Shown here one piece after another: positions 12,801-23,408 of a DNA stretch of 64,000 bases (position 1 is the first letter of the stretch; each line of letters opens with the position of its first letter). A program made the translations under genes and the position numbers. The notes under the pieces are model-generated. The model saw only the letters and a program-made list of their open reading frames with translations, did not search any database and was not told the DNA's origin. This DNA comes from Rhynchospora pubera (taxonomy: Eukaryota; Streptophyta; Magnoliopsida; Poales; Cyperaceae): contig CM051459.1 in the NCBI GenBank assembly GCA_028095005.1, forward strand, positions 319,736,513 to 319,800,512, in the 5' to 3' direction.

Positions 12801-14760
12801 CGAATGGAATTCTTTGGACGAGGGGGCCCGTAAGAATTCGATTTCTAAGTCATCTAAGGTCGATCTCAACCCTAGCGAGGGACTTTTCCTCAAATGAAGA
12901 GGTTTCAGCTTTGACTTTGGGTTTCGTGTTTGAACTTTTAATTTCTGAAGTTTCACTTAGGATATTTGATGATTTTATTCACCTTGGCCTTTGCACTCTT
13001 GGTTTTAAAAATTCTTTTCCATTTCGAAAATGTTTGACTTTTGAAGATACTTAATTTTTAGAAAAGATCATACTTGAAATTGCTTAGACTTTTGAAAATA
13101 TTTGTATTCAAGTAGACTTAGCTTTTTGAAGATAGCACATTTGAAGTTTTTATTTCGAAAATACTTATTTTTGAATTTTTAGAAACCTTAGTATTTATAA
13201 AAGTCATTTTTAAAGTGAAAATACTTCAAAAATGTAAAAGGCCGCTACTTTGACATAATTTCATATCAAAATATCAGTGAAATTGGTTTATTTTGATTTT
13301 TAGAATTTTATAGATGTGTCGTTTATATTTTTATGGGCTTCCTACTATTTTTAATGAGTTTCCTAAGTTTCTGCTGACATGGCATTCCCTAATTGGTCCT
13401 CCTAAGCCTAATCATCACTGGAGTCCCTATTGGGGTTCATTTATCTAATCCTGCCGTAATCTGGCGCAGCGGATCACTGACAACCTCATGACTCGTTACA
13501 ATGGCTTTTCGCCACAAAAGATCGAAGAGGTCTCGGCGCTGAACATCAAATGAAGGAATCGTGTTTGTTCTCTGCTAACGGGTCCGGCTGATAGCGGGTT
13601 CAGATCCGTTAGTGATTCTGACCATCGCTATCTCGGGGAAGAGGCTTGGGAGCATCGTGAGACCAAGACGAGTGCATCGGTGAACTCCGTTTGTACTGTG
13701 TTGACTCCATCCGATGCAGGGATGGAGGACAGGTACAATGTCGTCAGGTGTCGACACCAATACCGAATAAGGAACGGTACCATACTAGAAAAGATTAATT
13801 AAGTGTCAAGACGATACAGGAAGGATGCTTCGAGGGTCAATTCACCATACATATGTTTAATTTGATGATATTTAAAGACAAGCAGAAATTGGTACTGGTA
13901 GGTCTCGATTGGCTTAAACTATGTCAAGAAAATGATTTTCAACGAATGTATACTTGGAGTTAACACTTATAAAGAATAATAAACCAATATACTAACAACA
14001 CAAACTCTCATTTGCATACATCATTTATAAGGTTACACGGATGCTCAAACGTATCTGTATTTGGTTTTGCATAACACCTAATACCATTATTTCTATTAAC
14101 AAAGAAGGAGGGTATTAAGAAACGTTAATATCTCTACTGGTACATTGATCGAATGAATACCTATGCTAAGGCCTCAATTATTTTAAGAGGTATGCTGACC
14201 ATACAAACAAAGAATACAACTTCATTACTCAGTACCCTGGCAGTTAATTACTCACCTTTGCAAATAAATCCACAGGTCTTAATTAATTATACAAGAAGCC
14301 ATTCACAAAGAATACCAACTCTCAGAATAACATTGTATAATATTGACATTATTATAGTACTCAACTTCCCTAAGGGTTATACTTAAACCATACAGAGGCA
14401 AAGAAACGTCAAACTGCTACTAAGTCCTCATACTTCATACAATTTGCACAGTTATCATTTACCAACAAAATCAAATATCAGAGAAGGCCAGGAGTCAGGA
14501 TTGCTAGAAGGTGTTACTCGTTGCCATTGTCTTATACAATAATCCCTCACATCACCATCAGAGATATTCAATGTACCTCTACCATTTGGTTCTACAGCTT
14601 TCTAATACACATAGCTTACCCAGGAAAAGTTTCTCCCTTTTATTTACAGAATCAGGTCAAGAGAATGAAACTGGATCTAATAAATTAACTCAAACAACAA
14701 GTTCCTAGTCCATGCTTGCTGGTATGTTCTCATGATCATGGATTTGATCAATTTCTCAAC
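12801..14760. other. Unassigned sequence, possibly decayed retroelement
   Basis: No gene is recognised. The 13440-13770 part is GC-richer and ends GTCGACACCA, compatible with a retroelement border, but no target duplication or primer site was found. The remainder is AT-rich. Confidence 0.3.
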
Positions 14761-14761
14761 A

Positions 14762-15644
14762 CATGCTAAGTCAAAGCCCGACCTTTGACTTGAGCATGAT
14801 CAAGTTGACAGCTCTTCCATGAAGACTGATGCCATGCTTCAGACCTTCATGAAATTGCTTTTTTGGAGTGACCAGCAGGCAGCCACCATATGAGACTTGA
14901 TGCAATGCTTCAAACTCTCATGAGGTCGCTTTCATAAGCTTTCCAAGGGACACAACTGATGCTAAGCTTCAAATTGTGTTCTCTTGGAAGCACTGATTCC
15001 AACTCTGGGACAGATGAAGGAGTAAACGGTATGAAAGAGGAAAATGAGAGAAAGAAGAAGGAATACTTAAAACCGGATAAGAAACTGAGCAAAACAAAAT
15101 CAATGACAACAAAAACAACAGTGCTACTGGCTCTCAACTTCAATCAACGCTAGGCATTGGTTTCACATCAAAATTTAATTACACTAACTAGGCAGCTTTT
15201 AAAAATGAAGGAGGAACAGAATTTACAAAAGGATTTATGTCACAGAAACTTCAACTAAGATATTAACTATCCAATCTAACTCACAGGAATAGGAATTAAC
15301 AAACAAGACCTAATCTCGACTGGTGCTATGCTTCAGATCGAGATTAAGATCTGCATTGACCATAGGAGAAGAAAGAATCTACTGATTTCGACTTGAGTTG
15401 AACTTAACAGGAGAAGCCATGCTCTCATTGATGCTACGCTTCAAATGAGAGCATCGCTAGAAGATAAAGATGGAATCGTCTAACAAAATCGTCTCTACAC
15501 CTGATGCTATGCTTCAGGTTCAGATCGACCATACACTAACGGATCGCTAGTCAAGAAAAGGAATACTTAAAGCAATTAGTCACAAAATCGAAGTTATTTG
15601 ACCTCAAACGTGCTCTAACTGATGCTATGCTTCAGATTAGAGCG
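14762..15644. repeat. Array of eight hairpins, seven with a common loop
   Basis: Seven inverted repeats surround variants of one core, CTGATGCTATGCTTCAG: about 14815-14855, 14887-14923, 14941-14988, 15311-15346, 15418-15455, 15499-15519 and 15609-15644. The stems differ, for example ATGCTCTCATT with AATGAGAGCAT, TAATCTCGA with TCGAGATTA, and GCTCTAA with TTAGAGC, yet each pairs with itself. An eighth hairpin (14762-14798, AGTCAAAG with CTTTGACT) lacks the core. The last four are copied in the right duplication arm (about 48325-48660). There is no open frame through them. They could be a retroelement leader or a non-coding RNA. Confidence 0.8.
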
Positions 15645-16741
15645 AGAATCAACATACACTCTCAAGATGAAAGAAAGAAAGAGCTTTATTCTCGAAAATA
15701 CAGCAATAAACTTCCGATTCTATTCAAACATCCAAAGTTCTCTACAAGAATAGATCTCGACTTACAAGTTTACCTCTTCACCTCTTTACCTTTACAAAAT
15801 CGTAGACTAGAAGCTTCCTTCTTCTTCTATTTCTTCCTTTCTACCTATGCACAACAAGTGCTTGAGAAAATGCCTCACCTATCTCTATGCTACCTATCTG
15901 TGTATATGTGTTGGAATGGAGAAAATGCCCCTTTTCCGTCCAGGTACAGTGAATCCCTCTTCAAGCCCGGCGGTTCAGCGTAACAAACTCGCTCCAACCC
16001 TTTCTGTTGGGTGCTCCCTTCCTCTTTTCTTCATTTCAGCTAGCCGTGGACTATGGTGAACCACGACACTGTATTATGGGTCCCTTTGTCTGCATTTCAC
16101 TTTGGTCCACAGACTCTGCGTGCACCTACCTTCTATTGACGAAGGGGTTGAGGTTTGGGAGAAGACATCTCCAGCGACACATTCTCCTCTTTTCTTGCAT
16201 ACACTCATTTTTTGTGAGCCGTACACCTTTCTTTGATATATTGGCTGCGGTGTATGGTGTGCTAGGGGCGGCCAACTTCGCCTCCTGTACGGAGGGAAGA
16301 TTTCAAACACATTTAACCTCTTCTCTATTTCTTGAGGAACTACTCCTCTCCATTTCTTCTTTTAAACCACTTTTCATTTGTTGCTGAAACCAAATAAATT
16401 ATTTGGACCCCTTCCCTATTGAGTTTCTCCATGAAATTTTGTACATGTCTTCATAAAAATGTGTAGAATCTGATGGAACTAAGAATTCTATGAACATACC
16501 CCTCCTACTATTTTATTTAATTTCTCCAAAATCATGGGCCTCTTTGCATAAAATGGAAATTCTGCAACTCTTTTGATCATTCTGAAAGCACCATAATTTT
16601 CTTCATCATCTCCTGAATATTTAGGTATTTTTCCATAATTTTTGGGGTCCGTTTTCTATTTTCCATGATTTTCTCAAACTTCTCGTAAATCGGTCTGTGT
16701 CTCCAATCGCGAAATTTTAGGGTCAAACACCCACATTGACA
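15645..16741 (-). other. Possible LTR-like fragment
   Basis: On the minus strand the segment starts TGTCAATGTGGGTG at 16741 and contains an AATAAA signal at about 15680-15692, followed by a T-rich stretch. This order is reminiscent of an LTR of a Ty3/gypsy element with the hairpin array as its leader. No target duplication, primer-binding site or coding domain is visible, so the call is weak. Open frames across it have no recognisable motifs. Confidence 0.3.
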
Positions 16742-17480
16742 CAACAATAGCTTGATTGAAGGCGAGGACTGTATAGTAAAATACATGTTTAATACGTTGA
16801 AATTTATCTAAAATATAAAGTCAAAATTTATTCTGTATTAATATGTAATATTGTTTTATCATAACAATACAGTGGACATGTGTTGGTATTGATGTTGACT
16901 GGTGCAGATCAATAGATTGATAAAGAGAGACATACTCGAGAGGATCAATTTGTAGACCTTCTAGAAGGGCCTCTCTTGAATCCTAGTACCATTCAAGCTA
17001 AAGATGAGGTTAAAAAAAGAAATTAGAAAAGCTTCATTCATGAGCACTTTCTTCGTTGGTTTCTCTAGAAAGAGAAGAAGCACCAGGAGGGAGGAAGAAG
17101 AGGTGGAGCATCGGGAGGTTGGGCGGTGCGAAGGAGGGCTGGGGGTGTGGCGTGGTCAGCGAAAGATGAAAATGTAGTTGGCTAAAAAGAGGGGAAAAAT
17201 TAGCAGAGGAGGGGCTGGAGGTGAGGCAGGAAGTTGGCGGAGGAGGCGGTGGCAACGATTTGTCGGAGGAGAGAGCAAAGAGAGGCGGCAGTTTTCTACT
17301 GTCAATGGACGATGAGAGAGAAAAGAGCAAAGAGAGGGGAAGGAAGAAGACACGAAAGAAACTGATTAACGGATCATATCGATTGATCGATAGCGAAATG
17401 AATTTAGATGGTTCAGATGTCATGTCGCTGACAGAAAAAAAACGGATTACGACACCCACGGGTTTTAATTAATACTATAG

Positions 17481-17481
17481 A
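17481..17481 (-). mobile_element. Helitron 5' terminus (minus strand)
   Basis: Reading the minus strand, host A is followed by TCTATAGTATTAATTAAAAC and CCGTGGGTGTCG. The first 18 bases are identical to the 5' end of the Helitron at 18807, whose border is proven by an empty site. The same end is present in the right arm at 46488 (plus strand), so this Helitron pre-dates the duplication. The sequence just inside (17034-17460) is CT-rich with a proline/serine-rich open frame of no recognised function. Confidence 0.7.
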
Positions 17482-17569
17482 TTCCTTCCGTATGTGTGTG
17501 TATGTGTGTGTCAATGGAGTGATATTGTTTAATTTAACCCCCAATTCAGCACACTCAGATCATTGCAAG

Positions 17570-17885
17570 TAGGGGTGTCAGCGTGAAAAAATGGCACGTG
17601 GTGTTGTTTCGTTTAAGTGAAACGGAACACATAACAAAATTGGTTTTCATTCCGTCCCAATAACGAAACGTTAAACGAAACATGGAATTATACCGTTTCG
17701 ACTGTTTCAGCTCATTTCAAACCGTTTCATGTGTTATTTTTGAAGTGGAACGGTTAACAAAACGAAATTATGTGCCGTTTCAGAAACGAAACAGTTAACG
17801 AAATGAAATTCTATACCGTGTTCCTTAACGGAACGGTAAACGGAACATTCCATTCCGTGCTTTTTTGACGCGTTTGACAGCCCTA
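17570..17885. mobile_element. hAT-type MITE
   Basis: Terminal repeats are TAGGGGTGTCA on the left and TGACAGCCCTA on the right, flanked by the perfect 8-bp duplication ATTGCAAG (17562-17569 and 17886-17893). The inside is rich in GAAACGGAAC-type words and has no coding capacity. The copy in the right arm is 46084-46399. Confidence 0.85.
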
Positions 17886-18834
17886 ATTGCAAGTGATTTA
17901 CAAATTTGATTATCTGACTTTCTAAAAACCACTTTTTGATTTATTGTTATAGGACAATACATTTTAAGGGGAGGTTGCAGATGTGAAAACGGTTTGGGAG
18001 ATCCTTATACACATTTTAAAAGAGAAATCTGACCTCGTTTTATCTTTCGCAAAATCAAAATAGAGAGATTAAAAATGCAAGCATCGTTAAGTGTTAATTT
18101 TGTACAGAAAACATCTCAATTATATATCCCAACGCCCTAACCATGCTTAATGAAATTGCGTCTCATTTAGAACCAATCTGTCTGAAGCAAAAATTGAATT
18201 AGGTTAATTTGGTGGGCGAGTCATAGTTATATTTTTAATTCTCAAATCTGTTACTTTATTCAGGACGACATGTTAATTTAAACCAACAATAATTGCCCTA
18301 TAATTAAAGTTAAATATTGAAAAAAAGTGTGGTATTTATCATTGAGTTAGAAAGTTTCATTTATGACATGTTAAGTGTCAAAACTTTTGTTAGCTCTCTT
18401 CTGTGGCATTGTAAAATCCAAAATATAGGAAAAATATAAGGAACTTCGAATCAATACTTTTCAACTACTGGCTGTAATGTTTTTTCAAAAAAATTACACC
18501 GGAAATGGTCCCACTCTCCAAATTAGGCCGATTAGGCCTGTCAAACGTGATGAAAAGGCACAGAACAGATCGTTCAAGTACAACTTTCCATTTCGTTAGA
18601 AGTTTTGTTATGAAAACGAAGCAAGATTCTATGCCGTTATTATTGGTTCCACATAAAAAATTACACGCATTTTTTTTTTGAAACAAGGTGGAGCGGTTCA
18701 AAATGGCACCATATTCTTTTTCGTTTTTCATTCCATTATTGAAACGAAATAAAAGTTAATGCCGTTATTCGTTCCCGTTTCGGACTTTCGGTTGTACTGA
18801 ATGACATCTATAGTATTAATTAAATCCCGTGAGT

Positions 18835-19583
18835 GTCCGATCCCGTTTTTTTTTTCAATTCTGACAATAAAATATATAGATCTGAAGTTGCTGGTACAAA
18901 GGAGTTACTGTTAGAGCATATGTGGAAATCAAGTGCTCTATGTAGGTCTCCATTTCCTACTTGTAGAAATTGACGTTTCTTTTCCTACCTAAATTATGTC
19001 ATCCTGAAAAAAAGAACATAAACAATTACTATAAATCAATGCTAAATTATTGGGAACCGTATGAATTAAAGGAAAAAAAAGGATATTAAATCATCAGAAT
19101 TGACTGGTTCTATTAAAACAAAGCCTCACCTAATTTATCAAGCCCAATGAAAATTTTGCAAGATGCATTCTATAATGAATATACATTGTATATTCATTAT
19201 GTTTAATTTTCGTGCGAAGACAAAATACCTTCTTTCGGTGTATTCTTACGACCTCACTTTGAAAACTCTGCCTTTTATAATCCCACATGCGAAGACAGAT
19301 AGTATTATTCAACTTGTAATCCTGAGAATACACAAAGGAAGTCGTAACATATGATTCAACTTTTATAATCCCAAACGCTTTGAATATAATGAAAACTCTT
19401 TGAAAACAAAGGAATCGTGCGAAGACAAAATACCTTCTTTCGGTGTATTCTTACGACCTCACTTTGAAAACTCTGCCTTTTATAATCCCACATGCGAAGA
19501 CAGATAGTATTATTCAACTTTTAATCCTGAGAAGACAGATAGTATTATTCGTCCGATCCCGTTTTTTTTTTCAATTCTGACAC
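18835..19583. repeat. Rearranged filler patchwork in the Helitron 5' region
   Basis: A direct repeat of about 32 bp (GTCCGATCCCG, T-run, CAATTCTGACA) lies at about 18836-18867 and 19552-19583. Between the copies, about 18868-19350 is the inverted copy of about 30770-31316 near the Helitron's other end. A segment of about 115 bp is directly duplicated inside it (about 19211-19327 and 19408-19530, sharing GTGCGAAGACAAAATACC). The distal copy carries about 55 bp of extra sequence near 31063-31117. Confidence 0.8.
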
Positions 19584-20205
19584 GGCAATCTGAGCCGTTG
19601 TTTTTTTTTCACTGAAATCTGATGGTCTACGATTCCTACTCACATACCTCGCCTCTCTGCCTCGGTGCCTCCTCAATGTCCTCATCCTTCGTTGACCCAC
19701 TCACACCGCTAACCCTCCTCTGCAGGCCTTTCCTCTCCTTCCATTTCTCCACCTCCTCCTCTTCCAACCATGCCCCACCTTCTCCCGATGTTCCTTCTCG
19801 CAATCCATGGTGACATACACTATCAGAAAAAAGCACCGCCTCGGCTCCTCCATGGCCAACCCACCTACCTCATCCGTCCGTCGATTTCCCCCACCCAGCA
19901 TAAGCTTTCCGAGTAGAATTTAGGAGGTAATTTGTTAAATCCCAAACGCTTCTGCGATTTTCTTTGTTAACGAGGCACGTGTTTTTTTAGTAATGTTCTT
20001 AAGCAAATTGGTATTATGCCAGTGTATTGACCTGAAATTGGTCATTTCTTACATGTAGGATAAAACGTCAAATTTTCATTTTTTGGCCTTGATCAAATTC
20101 ACTTGAATTCTTTGTGCAAGGAAAGCATTTATTGCAAAGCTTACAAAGCTCAGCTGACCACAAGTTAAAGGTTTGAATAGCTTTTTTCTTACCTTGAAGT
20201 GTCTC
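19584..20205. other. Helitron interior, no gene recognised
   Basis: The stretch begins with a CT-rich segment with serine-rich open frames (about 19620-19840), similar in style to the segment inside the other Helitron's 5' end, followed by unassigned sequence. No gene is supported. Confidence 0.4.
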
Positions 20206-20465
20206 CTAACCTCCTATCAATACACCATCAAGGGCACGAAGGTCCTCAATTGCAGTGCCCTCGGCAAGGAACTCAAGGTTGGAGTGGATCTGGAATTTAA
20301 GGTTGTTGCTGTTATGTGTCAGGATATTCTCAATTGCCTCTGCGGTCTTAACAGGCACTCTCGACTTCTCTACCATAGCGTTATCAGATTTTGTCACATC
20401 AGCAATCATGCGGGCAACACTTTCAGAGTATGTCAGGTTGGCAGCCTTACCTTTCATATAATTGA
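20206..20465 (-). pseudogene. UDP-glucose 6-dehydrogenase fragment captured by the Helitron
   Basis: The minus-strand translation matches the middle of plant UDP-glucose 6-dehydrogenase, the enzyme that makes UDP-glucuronate for cell-wall polysaccharides. Recognisable landmarks in order are GKAANLTYSESVARMIAD, VEKSRVPVKTAEAIE, ILTHNSNNLKFQI, then FLAEGTAIEDL and VLIGG. About 85 residues of a protein of about 480 are present. The frame then meets a stop where the family has Arg (VLIGG-stop-ET) and possibly a splice donor CAAG|GTAAG. Conserved Thr and Pro positions are changed (EKSR, SNLEF). It cannot encode an enzyme. It is typical Helitron-captured cargo on the strand opposite to the Helitron. 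Confidence 0.85.
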
Positions 20466-20890
20466 TAGTTATGCATGAGGTTAGATCTAGGATTTTCATA
20501 GTGCTGTTAAAGAACTGTCTAGCTATTTTTTATACAATACATAATAGATGAAATTTCAGCTATTAGGATATGGTTTCGTTGATTCTCTGTACTGGTAGAC
20601 CGATATGTACTCGGAGATGGAATTTGCTAATTGTTTTGGTCTCATGCCTTTACTGCTAAATTAAATATAGTAGTGCTTGAGTTTATAATTTGTATATCGT
20701 AGTTCTAAGACTCAATACCAACACATAACATATAAGCATGAGTCTGTACCAAGCAATTTAGCTACCATACCAGATCGCAGCAGCCAATCATAATTTGTAA
20801 TGAAAAAGTATGGGAGGAAAAATAAGATGAACTTAATTACCATCTTGCGTGGAGATACCGGTACAATTGAATGTGGGTTTTGTGTAGGGC
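20466..20890. other. Helitron interior between gene fragment and retrotransposon
   Basis: About 430 bp of AT-rich sequence without a recognised gene. It may be further captured or UTR-type sequence. The last five bases (CGACA) are the target duplicated by the retrotransposon. Confidence 0.4.
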
Positions 20891-20895
20891 CGACA

Positions 20896-23263
20896 TGTGA
20901 GATACGGCTGTCTGACGGTGTCCCTGTCATGTAAACACCATGCAACCAGGCCTTAGAGCGTGGGGGAAATTCAGGGGTTGGTAAATACTGTACTAGATGT
21001 TGCTCCAATTTGCATCCTGTCTATTAGGGGGGTGGTGGTGATTGAGACCTTGACTGACTAGAGACCCATGTAAAATACCCCCCGTCCCTGTCCAGACACT
21101 AGTGCAGTCATGTAAAGCGTGGTTGGAAACGGTATAAGTCTCGCTATGGTAACGGTTGCCTTATAATCAGACTATGTGTGTTTATTGCATCATGTATGCC
21201 AAATTGAATTAAATTATTGTGTGGTAAAATTGAATTAGTTGATGATCCAAACTGTGCCCAAAATAATGGCCAAATTATGCTGTAACGCATGACGGTTACG
21301 GCCGGTCTGCGTGTGCGGTGGCTAATGTAGCTGCCCAGTCATGGTTCATGTACTTAGGCATATTGGCAGTGAGTACTGGAGTGTCCCATTGCATGTAGGA
21401 CTGGAGTGGTCCAGTGGTGACCCTTGGAGCTGGCCAAGGGGCAGTCCAACCTGGTTTGACCAGCCCCATTAGCTGCATGACACCTAGCAGCTTAGTCATT
21501 TAGGCAGGGGGAGAGTGGTTTGCTGACACCTAGTCCCCACCCCTTACTCTCTCTTTCTGGCCCAAATTGGTGGACAATTATGCCCTTATCCCTGCTAAAT
21601 TCGTATTACCACTGTGTCTTACCAAAACAGACCCCTTGAGCTTGTTTGTGAGGTGCTAGACAGTGAAAAAGAGTGCTTGGATCATAGCTGGATAGTTGGG
21701 AAGGTAAAGAACAGTGTTGCATGCATGATTTTGGCCCTGGTTTACCCGAAACAGGCTGGGAAGTTCATGACGGTGCATGAGTTGTGTATAGCGGCTGGTT
21801 TTCATAACTCAAACAGACCTTAGGGATGATGAATTGGTGCATTGCATAGTGCTGTTGGTGCACCCTAACTGACCATGTGCTAGTAAGCACCATAGGTCTG
21901 GTGTTGGTTGACTATCAAACCATGAAGCGGTGTTGCAAACACCCGCAAACCAGACACGCAACGGTGTTTGGCTAGGTGCCTTTACCACGTAATTGCATGA
22001 GTTATAGGCTGGTGTTGAGTATGACTGTGACATAGGGTTTTGATTGCTTGAACCAGACCCTGAGCAAGGTAATTCGGTGGATTTGAGCGGTGAAGCGGGC
22101 GCACCGCAGCAGTGAACGGCGGGTATACGGTATAAGGTTTGAGGTGCGGATTTCACCTGGACCCTAACTCTTGTTGCTGTGCTAAATTTAAAGTATATTA
22201 TGCATGTTGCTTGATGTTTTTGCATGACTTAGCATGTAGCCTGCATGTATGAATTGCTATATTATATATATATATGCTACATGACTGTGCATAGGATGGA
22301 TTGTTATCTCATGACATGCATATTGAATGGTTTATTTTATTGTGGCTGAATTGTGATATGGTATGGCTGTGCTAATTGTGTGATGAATGGCATTTACATC
22401 TTTGGAAAGCGGAGTCGCGACCGTCTTTCCAAGGGCCGTGAGATAAGCGCTTATGTTCCGGGACTCATGACTATGAGGGGGTAAATGTTCTCAGCAATTA
22501 AGTACTATCTGGTTGTATTGATGGAAAGGAAATGACTTGGCTGATTGGTAACCAGCCTAGTAATGTGCATGGATAGGTGTCCAACAAGTGCCGGCTTTTG
22601 TATGAATTGAATTTGCAGATTTCGGATAATTGTTGCTAGCTGGCCTTGCATTGCATAGCATGAATTGCTAACTGTTTTATGAATAAACTATGCAAATTAT
22701 GTTCTTATATGTAAAACAGTGTGTATCTAGTTCCGCAACATGAGACTCCGGGTTCATGCGTGGCTGGAACTAAATACCGCACTGAGAAATGGTTTCCTTT
22801 CTCACCGTACCATGTTTTCATGGGTTCCAGGTTTTGAAGGCGTGGGCTGGAAAGTGGAGAAGTAAGCCGTGTACATTATGTTATGCTATGTATTATGTAC
22901 TTATGTACTGTTGCTTGTTTGACTGTGTAAATGTATGCTTGTATGGGAGTAACTCCTTAAACTGGATGTTTGCTTGCTTGTTACTTGTGGGATTTGGGTT
23001 GGGGAAATGCTTATGAACTGTATGGATGTTTGCCTTATGGCTGGATACCACTAGTTACAAAAGAAACTCTGGCAAAATTTTGAGTTACACATGTACAAGC
23101 ATAACCTCAACCTTGTGTTTGGAACTGTTGCTAGTTAAGTGCATGGTGCTTAGTATATTAAAACATGGCATAATGACTTGTGGCCAATCAGTAAGCCTTG
23201 CGGGGCGTGCGAAGCACGTTCTCGCGGCGGAAATCGGTCACGCCGCCGCTGCGGGGTGTGACA
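20896..23263 (+). repeat. 5' LTR
   Basis: 2,368 bp with TG...CA borders. It differs from the 3' LTR at 22129 (G here, A there) and 22792 (G here, A there) as far as I could read. Short open frames inside recur in both LTRs and are not genes. A TA-rich run at about 22259-22275 is present. Confidence 0.95.
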
Positions 23264-23274
23264 GGTTTCTAAAG

Positions 23275-23286
23275 TGGTATCAGAGC
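23275..23286 (+). other. Primer-binding site, initiator Met tRNA
   Basis: TGGTATCAGAGC, 11 bp after the LTR, is complementary to the 3' end of plant initiator methionine tRNA and would prime minus-strand synthesis. Confidence 0.9.
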
Positions 23287-23408
23287 ATGGTATGACCCAA
23301 CCAGACTGGTAGGATGTCTGAGTGGGGTAGGTCTAAGGGCCGTGGTATGTCGGGTTCCTTTTCTTTACGTGGCTGCTTGTTAACGGGTTTTGAGTTGGAC
23401 AGGTTGCC

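Larger units (their letters stand above)
5772..17481 (-). mobile_element. Candidate large Helitron block, minus strand (pairing of ends uncertain)
   Basis: The 3' end at 5772 and the 5' end at 17481 are both well formed. The 5' end reads TCTATAGTATTAATTAAAAC after a host A and is closely related to the 5' end at 18807. Together they would define an 11.7-kb minus-strand Helitron lying between RNase A's upstream flank and RNase B's downstream flank. A second 3' end at 7010 and a decayed possible 5' end at 10755 suggest nesting. No Rep/helicase coding sequence was seen, so the block is non-autonomous. The pairing of 17481 with 5772 rather than 7010 is inference. Confidence 0.4.
15271..18806. repeat. 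Left arm of the large inverted duplication, distal part
   Basis: The segment is the reverse complement of 45171-48698 with few differences. The homology begins abruptly at 15271. It contains part of the hairpin array, the Helitron 5' end at 17481, a hAT-type MITE and the flank of RNase copy B. The arm continues after the 13.2-kb Helitron at 32004-34741. Confidence 0.9.

Noticed and set aside
13440..13790. LTR end with PBS at GTCGACACCA
   Set aside because: No paired LTR, target duplication or tRNA-complementary site could be found, so it is kept only as unassigned sequence.
14762..15644. CRISPR array
   Set aside because: The repeated core has different flanks that are self-complementary rather than constant repeats with unique spacers, and the DNA is plant nuclear.
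16007..16387. 126-residue plus-strand frame, also present in the right arm
   Set aside because: Presence in both arms comes from the duplication. There is no recognisable motif and the minus strand suggests LTR-type sequence.
17034..17459. 141-residue proline/serine-rich frame behind the Helitron 5' end
   Set aside because: CT-rich composition keeps several frames open; the right-arm copy is shortened to 106 residues by a single change, so it is not conserved as protein.
21296..22225. Open frames inside the 5' LTR that recur in the 3' LTR
   Set aside because: They are identical by LTR duplication, lack protein motifs and lie on both strands of non-coding LTR sequence.
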